A stretch of 64,000 nt of DNA from DATAOG01 sp963798075 (GTDB lineage: Bacteria; Pseudomonadota; Alphaproteobacteria; Geminicoccales; Geminicoccaceae). The notes under the pieces were generated by a model, which was not told the origin of the DNA, did no database searches, and worked only from the letters and a program-made list of their open reading frames with translations. The stretch is taken from the NCBI GenBank assembly GCA_963798075.1, contig CAWCRU010000036.1, forward strand, positions 1-64,000. The letters are read 5' to 3'. The translations under genes were made by a program, and so were the position numbers. Positions 19,558-27,853 of this stretch are shown here, in pieces. Within the stretch, counting starts at the first letter, position 1, and every line of letters starts with the position of its first letter.

Positions 19558-19776
19558 TCAGTCGATCTCGACCGCGACGATGCCGGCGTCGACGCCTTCC
19601 TGGCCCTCGGTGACGTGCACCGCTTTGACCGTGCCGGCGCTGGTCGCATTGTGCGGCACCTCGGTCTTCATCACCTCCATGATGAACAACGTGGCGCCCG
19701 GCTGCACCCTGTCGCCCGGTTTGACCAGCACCTTCCAGATGTTGCCGGGCGTCTCGGTGGTCACCTCTTCTGGCAT
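19558..19776 (-). CDS. Biotin carboxyl carrier protein domain, stand-alone
   Basis: A 72-residue biotinyl/lipoyl-like domain. The attachment lysine is K37 in FIMEVMKTEVP, a variant of the usual AMKM context. KVLVKPGDRVQPGATL before it and GTVKAVHVTEGQEGVDAG after it match the beta-barrel halves. Encoded between PxpC and the dehydrogenase, and downstream of a biotin carboxylase in the same operon, so it is expected to carry the carboxybiotin between carboxylase (21654-23018) and the PxpB/PxpC pair. It lacks the N-terminal linker of fatty-acid AccB. Confidence 0.9.
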   Translation of the reverse strand: MPEEVTTETPGNIWKVLVKPGDRVQPGATLFIMEVMKTEVPHNATSAGTVKAVHVTEGQEGVDAGIVAVEID

Positions 19777-19787
19777 GGGCGTCCTCC

Positions 19788-20756
19788 CTATTCGATGCTG
19801 TCTTCGGTGCAGAGATCGCGGATTCGTCGCGAGAGCGCCTGCGCCTCGTCGACCGTTACGGCTCTGAAGGTGTAGATCTCGCCGGGCTTGGACTGGCCGA
19901 GTTTCCAGAAGGCGCATAGCGGCACGGTGTAGGGATTGATGAAGCCGCCCATGCTGGGACCGTCGTTGACCAGGATGATCGGCGTCTGGCCGGCGAGGTT
20001 GATAGCGCCGAGCGGATAGCCCTGGTCGATGATGTTGGAGGGCTCGGCGCCATGCTCGGGCGACTTGTTGTAAGCCTTGTCGGTGAAGGTCCACTCCGGA
20101 CCCTCGAGGCGAAAGCCGGTGCGGTCGCTCTTGGCCGAGAGCTTCCAGTCGACGCCCAGGAAGCGCCGGTGGCCATCCGCGTCGATCCAGTCGTCGTTCG
20201 GCCCCAGGACCGCCTCGATCGTCCAGCGCTTGTCGGTCGAGATCGGCGGCCTCGCCTGCTCCTTGACCCGCCGGCCTGGCCTGCCATCGACCGCGGCGAC
20301 CGGGATCACGTGTCCCGACTTGATTGCGTGGCCGTCCATGCCGCCCACGCCGGCCTTGTGGAAAGTCGAGCGGGAGCCGAGCCAGGGTGGGGTGTCGATG
20401 CCGCCCGCGACCCCGACGTAGGCGCGCGCGCCGGTCTTGGCAAAGGACAGCGCGAGCGTCTGGCCAGCCCTGACGGCAACGCTCTGCCACATCGGGATCG
20501 GCTCGCCGTCCAGCTGGGGCTGCATGTCGGCGCCGGTCACCGCGATCAAGCCGTCGCGCTGGAACTTGAGCGTCGGGCCGACGAACTGGCACTCCAGGCC
20601 CGCCGCTCCGGGCTCGTTGCCGACCAGGACGTTCGCCAGCCTGAATGACCAGCTGTCCATCGGTCCCGAGGGCGGAAAGCCCTGGTTCCAGTAGCCGATC
20701 CGTCCCGGATAGTCCTGCACCGAGGTCTCGAGCCCCGGCTTGATTACCTCGAGCAT
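19788..20756 (-). CDS. pxpC: 5-oxoprolinase subunit PxpC / biotin-dependent carboxyltransferase (KipA, AHS2)
   Basis: Protein of 322 residues of the AHS2 (KipA) family, homologous to half of the carboxyltransferase domain of urea carboxylase. The opening EVIKPGLETSVQDYPGRIGYW, then GFPPSGPMDSWSFRLAN, and the later GYPLGAINLAGQTPIILVND are typical. It would form a heteromer with PxpB. With biotin carboxylase and carrier genes in the same operon it more likely acts as a true biotin-dependent carboxyltransferase on 5-oxoproline, a lactam or another cyclic amide (inference). Confidence 0.9.
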   Translation of the reverse strand: MLEVIKPGLETSVQDYPGRIGYWNQGFPPSGPMDSWSFRLANVLVGNEPGAAGLECQFVGPTLKFQRDGLIAVTGADMQPQLDGEPIPMWQSVAVRAGQTLALSFAKTGARAYVGVAGGIDTPPWLGSRSTFHKAGVGGMDGHAIKSGHVIPVAAVDGRPGRRVKEQARPPISTDKRWTIEAVLGPNDDWIDADGHRRFLGVDWKLSAKSDRTGFRLEGPEWTFTDKAYNKSPEHGAEPSNIIDQGYPLGAINLAGQTPIILVNDGPSMGGFINPYTVPLCAFWKLGQSKPGEIYTFRAVTVDEAQALSRRIRDLCTEDSIE

Positions 20757-20766
20757 CCGTTCCCCC

Positions 20767-21636
20767 TCAGAAGCGCTGGTTGGGATCGAGCGTCGCGATC
20801 CAATTCTTGTAGTTCTTGACCGAGAACCGCTGGTATTCGACCAGGTTGTAGGGATAGGCGCCCTCGGCGACCTTGCGCTCGACGTACTCGAACTCCTCGA
20901 CCTCGATCGGGATGAATTTGACCCGGTCGCCCGGCTTGAACAGCACGATGCTCTCGCTGAACACCGGGAAGCGCTGCTTGTCGTCCCAGATCGGCACCGG
21001 CGTGCGGGCGAAGATCTGGTAGCCGCCGGGCGTCGCGACCGGGTAGATCGCGGTCGACATGCCGCCCATGCCGATCGTGCCCTGGGGCGTCCAGGTGCGC
21101 GGCGGGTTGTATTTGGACGCGGTCAGCCGGCAGCGCGGATCGAGCGGCATCATGAACGGCAAGCCCGGCCAGAAGCCGAGGGAGGCGACCCAGTACTCGG
21201 TGCCCGAGTGCACGCGCACGAACTGCTGCACGTCGGCGAGGCCATTGGCTTCAGCGACATATTCGGGGTCCCAGGGCTTCTCCTTGATCTTCGCCCGATA
21301 GTCGTCGACCGCCTCTTTGGTCCAGGGATCGAGGTAGACCGCCGGGAAGTAGAACAAGCGGCTGTCGAGCTCGATCTCTTCGCTCGGCCCCAGCGAGGAG
21401 ATCAACCGCAGCATCTCCTTCTGGAGGTCGGCAAAGCTGATCTGCTCGGGATCGTAGTGCACCAGCATCGAGGCAAAGCACGGTGCCGTCTCGACCACCC
21501 AGCCGATCTTGTGCTGGTCGATCGCATCGGCGAGACCCTGAGCCATGAAATTCAGCTCGAGATTCATCTCGTCGCCGAACTCGATCAGCACGTAGCGGTC
21601 GCCTCCCGGCAGGAATCTCGGCTTTTCGTAAATCAT
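20767..21636 (-). CDS. pxpB: 5-oxoprolinase subunit PxpB / biotin-dependent carboxyltransferase (KipI, AHS1)
   Basis: Protein of 289 residues of the AHS1 (KipI) family. Characteristic are the N-terminal GDRYVLIEFGDEMNLELN and the core YWVASLGFWPGLPFM, a variant of the usual GF-PGF motif, followed by PVATPGGYQIFARTP. Partner of PxpC, encoded 10 bp downstream. It is somewhat longer than stand-alone PxpB proteins at its C-terminus (VEYQRFSVKNYKNW), a tail also seen in urea-carboxylase-like domains (family knowledge, not tested here). Confidence 0.88.
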   Translation of the reverse strand: MIYEKPRFLPGGDRYVLIEFGDEMNLELNFMAQGLADAIDQHKIGWVVETAPCFASMLVHYDPEQISFADLQKEMLRLISSLGPSEEIELDSRLFYFPAVYLDPWTKEAVDDYRAKIKEKPWDPEYVAEANGLADVQQFVRVHSGTEYWVASLGFWPGLPFMMPLDPRCRLTASKYNPPRTWTPQGTIGMGGMSTAIYPVATPGGYQIFARTPVPIWDDKQRFPVFSESIVLFKPGDRVKFIPIEVEEFEYVERKVAEGAYPYNLVEYQRFSVKNYKNWIATLDPNQRF

Positions 21637-21653
21637 TTCCCCCCTCGCACCGT

Positions 21654-23018
21654 TCAGGTGGCCACGAGTTCCGGCCGATGCGCGTCGACGAATCCGGTAT
21701 GAACGTCACCGGCACGAAACGCCGGATGCTCGAGCACGTTGATCAGGAACTGCAGGTTGCTGTGGATGCCCTCGATCGCGCTCGAGCGCAACGCCGCGAG
21801 GCTGCGCTCGAGCGCCTGAGCGCGATCGGCGCCGCGGCAGATCAGCTTGGCGATCAGGGGGTCGTAGTGCGGGCTCACCCGATCGCCCTCGCGCACGCCC
21901 GCATCGATACGGACTCCATCGCCTGGTTCAGGCAGGCGGAAGACCTCGAGAAGCCCTGGCGACGGCAGAAACATCTTGGCCGGGTTCTCGGCGTAGATGC
22001 GGCACTCGATCGCGTGGCCGGCCCGCCGGATGCTGTCCTGGGTCAGGTCCGACAGATCGTCGCCGCGGGCAAGCCGGAGCTGAAGGGCCACGAGGTCGGA
22101 GCCTGTGGTCATCTCGGTCACCGGATGCTCGACCTGGATGCGGGTGTTCATTTCGAGGAAGAAGAACTCTTGGGTGCTCGCGTCGACCACGAATTCGATC
22201 GTGCCGGCACCGCGGTAGCGCTCCTGAGCGGCCAGCGCGACGGCCGCTTCGCTCATGGCGCATCGGGTCTCTTCGGCCAGATCGGGCGCCGGGGTTTCCT
22301 CGATGATCTTCTGATAGCGGCGCTGGATCGAACAGTCGCGCTCGAACAGATGCACGGCATGGCCGTCGCCAAGGCCGAACACCTGGATCTCGATGTGGCG
22401 GGCTCTGGGGATGAGCCGCTCGAGGTAGACGGTGCCGTCGCTGAACGCCCGCCCGGCCATCGCTTGGGTCGACGCGACCACGCAGCGCAGCCTGTCTTGC
22501 CCTTCGACCCGCTGCATGCCGATGCCGCCGCCGCCCGCCGCCGCCTTGACCAGCAATGGGTAGCCGACCAGCAGGGCCTCTTCCTCGAGACCGGATAGAT
22601 TCTCGGGTGCAAAACGCGGGCTGCCCGGCAGCACCGGCACGCCCGCAGCCCTGGCCAAAAGGCGCGCGCGCTCCTTGTCGCCCATGTCCTCGATCGACTT
22701 GGAGCGTGGGCCGATCCAGATGAACTCCTCGGCCTCGACCCGCTCGGCGAAGCGCGGGTTCTCGGCCAGAAAGCCATAGCCCGGATGGATCGCATCGACC
22801 CGGGCGGCCCTCGCGGCCGCGATCACGGCGTCCGCGTTGAGATAGCTCTGGCGCGCGGCCGCCGGCCCGATCGGCTCGGCGCGGTCGGCCATCTCGACGT
22901 GTAGCGCGCCCGCGTCCGCCTCGGAGTAGACTGCGACCGTCTCGAGCCCGAGCGCCCTGCAGCTTCGGATGATGCGGCAGGCGATCTCGCCGCGGTTCGC
23001 AATCAGCACGCGTCTCAT
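21654..23018 (-). CDS. Biotin carboxylase (AccC-like) of the Pxp operon
   Basis: ATP-grasp enzyme of 454 residues that carboxylates biotin on the small carrier protein. It opens RRVLIANRGEIACRIIR, has the glycine-rich ATP loop KAAAGGGGIGM, the CSIQRRYQKIIEE segment and the catalytic block EMNTRIQVEHPVTEM. Start 23018 lies four bases beyond the pxpA stop. Its placement between pxpA and pxpB, rather than with accB/accA, points to a dedicated carboxylase for the Pxp complex. Gene symbol accC is avoided because the fatty-acid role is unlikely. Confidence 0.92.
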   Translation of the reverse strand: MRRVLIANRGEIACRIIRSCRALGLETVAVYSEADAGALHVEMADRAEPIGPAAARQSYLNADAVIAAARAARVDAIHPGYGFLAENPRFAERVEAEEFIWIGPRSKSIEDMGDKERARLLARAAGVPVLPGSPRFAPENLSGLEEEALLVGYPLLVKAAAGGGGIGMQRVEGQDRLRCVVASTQAMAGRAFSDGTVYLERLIPRARHIEIQVFGLGDGHAVHLFERDCSIQRRYQKIIEETPAPDLAEETRCAMSEAAVALAAQERYRGAGTIEFVVDASTQEFFFLEMNTRIQVEHPVTEMTTGSDLVALQLRLARGDDLSDLTQDSIRRAGHAIECRIYAENPAKMFLPSPGLLEVFRLPEPGDGVRIDAGVREGDRVSPHYDPLIAKLICRGADRAQALERSLAALRSSAIEGIHSNLQFLINVLEHPAFRAGDVHTGFVDAHRPELVAT

Positions 23019-23022
23019 GCGG

Positions 23023-23757
23023 CTATGGCGCCCGGTCCGCAAAGGGCGCGAGCGCCGCGCGCACCGCTCTGGCGATCGCGACTGCGTTCGGCGTGTCGGA
23101 GTGCACGCATACCGCGTCCGCGCGCACCGGCACGTCATTGCCGGCCACGCTTTTGACCTTGCCTTCCTTGATCGCGCGCACGGAGCGCTCGGCCGCATCC
23201 TTCGGGTCGACCGCGTGGTGCTCGCGGGTGATGATCAGGCCGCCGTTCTGGTCGTAGTCGAGATCGACGTAGAACTCGGACACAAAGGCGAAGCCGCGCT
23301 CCTGATAGACCTTCTCGTGCAAGGTGCCGGCCATGCCGAACAGCGGCACCTTGAACACCTCGGCAGCATCGCAGACGGCATGCGCCACTTCTTCTTGACG
23401 CGCCGCCATGCCATAGAGCACGCCGTGCGGCTTGATGTGGTTGAGCGTCACGCCCTCGACCTCGAGAAAGCCTTTGAGCGCGCCGATCTGGTAGATCAGG
23501 ACGTCGGCGAGCTCGGGCCGCGGCATCTTCATCTCACGCCGTCCGAAGCCCTGCAGGTCCGGAAACGACGGATGCGCGCCGACCTTGACATTGTGCTGCT
23601 TGGCCAGGCGGACGGTTTTGTGCATCACGACGGGGTCCGAGGCGTGAAAGCCACAGGCGACATTCGCGACCGTGATGTGTGGCATCATGGCTTCGTCATC
23701 GCCCATCTTGTAGAGGCCGAAGCTCTCGCCCATGTCGCAGTTGATAACCACAGCCAT
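23023..23757 (-). CDS. pxpA: 5-oxoprolinase subunit PxpA (LamB/YcsF family)
   Basis: Protein of 244 residues with the full LamB/YcsF signature: INCDMGESFG at the start, VANVACGFHASDP, VGAHPSFPDLQGFGRR and NHIKPHGVLYGM. In the PxpABC system this subunit supports ATP-driven opening of the 5-oxoproline ring. Here it leads the enzymatic part of the operon, directly after the sugar-type importer genes, so the importer probably supplies the cyclic amide or its precursor. Confidence 0.93.
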   Translation of the reverse strand: MAVVINCDMGESFGLYKMGDDEAMMPHITVANVACGFHASDPVVMHKTVRLAKQHNVKVGAHPSFPDLQGFGRREMKMPRPELADVLIYQIGALKGFLEVEGVTLNHIKPHGVLYGMAARQEEVAHAVCDAAEVFKVPLFGMAGTLHEKVYQERGFAFVSEFYVDLDYDQNGGLIITREHHAVDPKDAAERSVRAIKEGKVKSVAGNDVPVRADAVCVHSDTPNAVAIARAVRAALAPFADRAP

Positions 23758-23846
23758 TGGCGGTCCTCCTTCCCAGACGATTCCCTACGCCTTCTTAGCA
23801 TTCCGGCGGCGAGCGCGACAGGCCGATCCGCATCGGGCCGCGCGCC

Positions 23847-24864
23847 TCAGTCCTGAGCGCTTGCCAGATAGCGAAGGCGCAGTTGGTCCGCGACCACAGC
23901 GAGGATCAGCAGGACGCCGATCACGACGGTCTGCAGGTAGGACTCGATCCGGGCGAGATTCATGCCGTTCTGGATCAGGCCGATGAAGAGGGCGCCCAGG
24001 ACCACGTTCTCGACCCGCCCGACGCCGCCGCGCAGACTGACCCCGGCGATCACACAGGCGGCGATCGAACTCGAGAGGCATCGAGGCGCCGATGTTGGCC
24101 TCGCCGGTCTCCAGTCGCGCCGTCAACAACAGCCCCGAGATGGAGGCCATGCCGCCACAGAGCACGTAGGCCGTGAACAGCGCGAACCGGGTGTTGATGC
24201 CGGAGAGCGTGGCCGCCTTGATGTTGCCACCGACGGCGTAGAAGTAGCGCCCGGGCCGGGTCCGGTTGACCAGGAGATAGAGCAGCACGATCAACGCCAC
24301 GGTGAAATAGACCGGAGCGGGGATGCCGAGCCAGCTGCCGAAGCCGAAGACGTCCCCGAAAGCGGGCGGCATGCCGTAGACCGGCACGCCCCCCGTCAGG
24401 TAAAGCGCGATGCCGAAGCCGATCGAGGCCATGCCGAGTGTCATCATGAACGGCGAGACGTTCAGCAGGGCGACGCCGATGCCGTTGACGATGCCGATCG
24501 AGAGCCCGGCTGCAAAGCCCGCGAGCAGGCCGAGCCCGATCGCGAGCGGCACGGCATCGGGCATCTGGGCGGTGGCCGCGGCCATGGCCGTCGCGCTGAC
24601 GACCGAGGTGAGCGCAAGCGTGGTGCCGACCGAGAGGTCGAAGCCGCCGGTGAGGAGCGCGAACATCTGCCCCATCGAGACCATGATCAGGTAGGTCGAC
24701 TGGCGAGCGACGTTCAGGAGGTTCTGCCGGGTCAGGAAGTTGTCGGACAGCAGCGTGAACACCACGACCGCGATCAGGAGCAAGAACGGCAGCACGCCGA
24801 GGCGCACGAACGCGATCTGGAGGAAGCGCAGCACCGGGCGCGCAGGCCCTGTCGTCACGCTCAC
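23847..24864 (-). CDS. Sugar-type ABC transporter permease (RbsC/XylH family), frame-disrupted
   Basis: Inner-membrane permease, about 339 residues after repair. It has the BPD_transp_2 features FALLTGGFDLSVGTTLAL, VNGIGVALLNVSPFMMTLGM and NRTRPGRYFYAVGGN. The frame shifts near 24069-24072: one frame reads ASMPLEF and the other continues IAACVIAGVSLRGGVGRV, so one extra base is present. The stop in the restored frame is at 23847-23849. It is encoded after the ATPase and before pxpA. Confidence 0.87.
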
Positions 24865-24886
24865 TTCCGGCTCGGCTCCGGGCTGA

Positions 24887-26428
24887 TCATGCCGCCTCGC
24901 GCGCGAAGAAATGGCCGAGCACGGTCTCCTGACTGATCGCCTCGCCGAAGACTTCCGCCTGGAGCACGCCTCGATACATGACGTAGACCCGGTGTGCGAG
25001 ATGCAGGATTTCGGGCAGATCGGAGGAGATCAGCAGGATCGCGGCGCCGCCCTCGCACAACTCCTTGATGAACTGGTAGATCGCGACCCGGGTGCCGACG
25101 TCGACGCCGATCGTCGGCTCGTCGAAGGCGAACAACGTCACCGCGCGGGACAAGCTCTTGGCCAGCAGCACCTTCTGCTGGTTACCGCCGGAAAAGTGGT
25201 CGACCTCGCGCTCGATCCGCGGCGGCTGCAGGTTGAGGCGTTCTGCCAGGGCGTGGACGGCCTGCCGCTCGGCGGCGCGCTTCAGCCAGGGGCCGGACGA
25301 GAATTCGGGCAGGTCGAGCGAGGCCAGGGTCGTGTTCTCGCGCACGCTGCGCATCATGACCAGACCTTCGATCCGCCGGTCCGGGGGTACGTAGAAGAAG
25401 CCCCGCTCGAGCATCTGCCTTGGATTGGCGCCCGTCACGTCCGCGCCGGCGAACGTCACCCGGCCGCCTGCGAGCGGCAGGAGTCCGAAACAGGCGCGTG
25501 CGACCTCGGACCTGCCCGAGCCCACAAGCCCGGCGAGCCCGACGATCTCGCCGGCGCGCACGGTTAGGCTCACTTCCCTGATCGTGCGGTCGACGGTCGA
25601 AAGGTGCTCGACCTCCAGCACCGTGCGGCCCGGGTTGGAGGCGATCTTCGGAAAGATCTGGTCGATCACCTTGCCGGTCATCAGCCGGACCAGCTCCTCT
25701 TCAGGCGTATCGGCCGGTACCGTCTCGACGTAGCGGCCGTCGCGCAACACCGTGATGCGGTCACCGATCCGACGGATCTCGCTGATGCGGTGAGTGATGT
25801 AGATGACCCCTGCGCCGTCCCGCTTGACCTGCTCGATCAGGCGGAACAGCTGTTCGGTCTCGCGCTCGGTGAGCGACGCGGTCGGCTCGTCCAGAATGAG
25901 GACCGAGAGCTCGGAGCGGAACGCCTTGGCGATCTCGACCATCTGCTGTTCGGCACGGGAAAGGAAGCCTACCTGCTGGCCGGGGCGTAGCGGGAAGCCG
26001 AAACGGGCGAGGATCGCCTCGGCCCGCCGATGCAGTTCGCGCCGGTTGAGCAGGCCGCGACTGGTGGCCTCGGCGCCAAGGAACAGGTTCTCCTCGACCG
26101 TCATCTGCGGCACCAGGGAGAATTCCTGGAACACCGCGCTGATGCCGAGCGAGCGCGCCTGGTGCACCGAGTGCAGATCGATCGGCACGCCGCGAAAGTA
26201 GAGGCGGCCACCATCCGGTCGCAGGGCACCCGCGACGATCGAGATCAGGGTCGACTTGCCAGCGCCGTTCTCGCCGAACAGCACGTGCACCTCGCCCGGA
26301 CGCAGGTCGAAATCGACCCGATCCAGCGCCCGCACGCCGGGAAAGTGCTTGCTGATGTGCTCGAGCCGCAGGAGAGATCCGCCCGCTACCGAGGGCGGAT
26401 CGGTCCCCCGCGGCGCCACGGTCGTCAT
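24887..26428 (-). CDS. Sugar-type ABC transporter ATPase (RbsA/XylG family)
   Basis: Tandem ABC ATPase of 513 residues. The first domain has Walker A GENGAGKST and Walker B LILDEPTASL, with an unusual signature SRAEQQMVEIAKA. The second has a degenerate Walker A (GLVGSGRSEVA), as normal for RbsA-type proteins, signature FSGGNQQKVLLAKSL and Walker B FAFDEPTIGVD. It lies between the binding protein (13-bp gap) and permease genes of the 18626-27524 operon. Confidence 0.93.
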   Translation of the reverse strand: MTTVAPRGTDPPSVAGGSLLRLEHISKHFPGVRALDRVDFDLRPGEVHVLFGENGAGKSTLISIVAGALRPDGGRLYFRGVPIDLHSVHQARSLGISAVFQEFSLVPQMTVEENLFLGAEATSRGLLNRRELHRRAEAILARFGFPLRPGQQVGFLSRAEQQMVEIAKAFRSELSVLILDEPTASLTERETEQLFRLIEQVKRDGAGVIYITHRISEIRRIGDRITVLRDGRYVETVPADTPEEELVRLMTGKVIDQIFPKIASNPGRTVLEVEHLSTVDRTIREVSLTVRAGEIVGLAGLVGSGRSEVARACFGLLPLAGGRVTFAGADVTGANPRQMLERGFFYVPPDRRIEGLVMMRSVRENTTLASLDLPEFSSGPWLKRAAERQAVHALAERLNLQPPRIEREVDHFSGGNQQKVLLAKSLSRAVTLFAFDEPTIGVDVGTRVAIYQFIKELCEGGAAILLISSDLPEILHLAHRVYVMYRGVLQAEVFGEAISQETVLGHFFAREAA

Positions 26429-26441
26429 GGCGCCGGTTGGC

Positions 26442-27524
26442 TCACTCGACCGAGAAGGTCGGGCGGAAATCGTCCGGCGCCAGAGACGACGCCTTGTCGA
26501 AGGTCTCGATGTTGGACTTGTCGATGACGTAGAGCGCGGGACCGACGTGTTTCAGATAGTCCTTGCCCTCGAGGATGCGGACCGCCTGGTCGATCGCGAC
26601 CCGTCCCTGGATCACCGCGGAATCGGTCGGCGCGGCGAGGATCTGACCGCGCTGGATACCCTGATAGACGCCAGGGGTGAAGTAGTAGGACACGATCTTG
26701 ATCTGGTCCTCGAGGCCACGTTCGCGCACTAGGCCCGCCGCTGCCTCGGCGGTCACCGCGGTGCCGACGATGTAGTTGATGTCCGGATAGGCCTCGAGGG
26801 TGTCTTCGACCAGCTTGAGCTGCACCTCCTTGCCAGTGTCGCCGTACTTGGTATCGACGATCTGGATCGCGCTGTCCTTGACGGCCTTCTGGAAGCCCAG
26901 ATTGCCGGCCTCGACCCAGCCGGCCCCGGGCGGGCCCGGGAACCAGGCGACCTTGACCGGAGCGGAGCCTGCGGGGTGCAGTTTGGCCAGGTATTCGCCC
27001 GCCTTGGAGCCCATCTCGCCGAAGGAAACGAGCGATTTGGCGGACAGCTCGGGCGAGGAGATGCCGTTGATCACGTCGATCACCGGGATATTCTTGGCCC
27101 GGATCTCCTTCACCAGATTGTTGAGGCCGTCGAGCGAGATCGCACCGATGATCACGGCATTGGCACCGGCCGCCACGCAGTCCTCGATCTGCGAGATCTG
27201 GGTGTTCAGGTTGGTGTAGCCGCCGGCCTCGACCAGCTGCATGCGAACGCCTTCGCGCTTGGACTCGTCGACCACGCCGTAGTCGACGGCCATCCAGTAC
27301 GGGTCCTTCATGTGCGGGAACGAGACGCAGAGGTCCCACTTCTTATCGGCCTTGTCCAATGGCTGATAGTCGACGGTGGTGCGCGGGCTCGCCATGTCGA
27401 ATGGCGGATCCCAGACCTCGACCGGATAGGACCATTTGCTGTCCGCGAGGGCGCCGGTCGCGGCGAGCACCACGGCGACCGCCCCCGCGGCGAGCACGGG
27501 CGGCGCCTTCATTTTCGTCGTCAT
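26442..27524 (-). CDS. Periplasmic binding protein of TorT-like type
   Basis: Type I periplasmic receptor of 360 residues with a signal peptide (MKAPPVLAAGAVAVVLAATGALA). The pattern is TorT-like: VEVWDPPFDM after the signal, LVEAGGYTNLNTQI, a FPGPPGAGWVEAGN loop, VGTAVTAEAAAG and YQGIQRGQILAAPTDS. TorT itself senses TMAO with a TorS kinase; no TorS or TorR is encoded nearby, and here an ATPase and permease follow, so it is probably a transport receptor. It is the first gene of the operon, with AGGGAG upstream of the start. Confidence 0.85.
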   Translation of the reverse strand: MTTKMKAPPVLAAGAVAVVLAATGALADSKWSYPVEVWDPPFDMASPRTTVDYQPLDKADKKWDLCVSFPHMKDPYWMAVDYGVVDESKREGVRMQLVEAGGYTNLNTQISQIEDCVAAGANAVIIGAISLDGLNNLVKEIRAKNIPVIDVINGISSPELSAKSLVSFGEMGSKAGEYLAKLHPAGSAPVKVAWFPGPPGAGWVEAGNLGFQKAVKDSAIQIVDTKYGDTGKEVQLKLVEDTLEAYPDINYIVGTAVTAEAAAGLVRERGLEDQIKIVSYYFTPGVYQGIQRGQILAAPTDSAVIQGRVAIDQAVRILEGKDYLKHVGPALYVIDKSNIETFDKASSLAPDDFRPTFSVE

Positions 27525-27853
27525 CCCTCCGCACTCCCTGAAGTGGGTTCACCTCTACGCCGCGCCCGGCACGGACGCGGCATTGGCCGCATGTTCGCGT
27601 ACGACGCCAAGCTTGTAAAGAAGCAGCCATCCCCGCCGCCCTCGCCGACGGGGACCGGCTCGGCCTCGACCTGACCGCCGCCCTGGCCGCCAGGCGGGTT
27701 GCGTTGTCCCGGTGCATCGGGACGTGATTCAGGCTGCCTTACTGAGATCCGGTGCTTGCGAGAGCGGGATTGTGGGCGGTCTCAGGGCAGGATTGGGCGT
27801 TCGGTGCCGGGCTGAATCAGCCACAGATCGCGGGCTGAACAGATCGCAGCCGC
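27525..27853. other. Intergenic region upstream of TorT-like operon
   Basis: No convincing gene. The region must hold the promoter of the minus-strand operon starting at 27524 and the 3' end of the signalling gene ending at 27854. Two inverted repeats are visible: CCTGG-CCG-CCAGG (27682-27694) and GTCCCG-GTGCAT-CGGGAC (27706-27723). Either could be an operator or a weak terminator; there is no T-tract after them. Start motifs for sigma factors could not be assigned. Confidence 0.4.
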
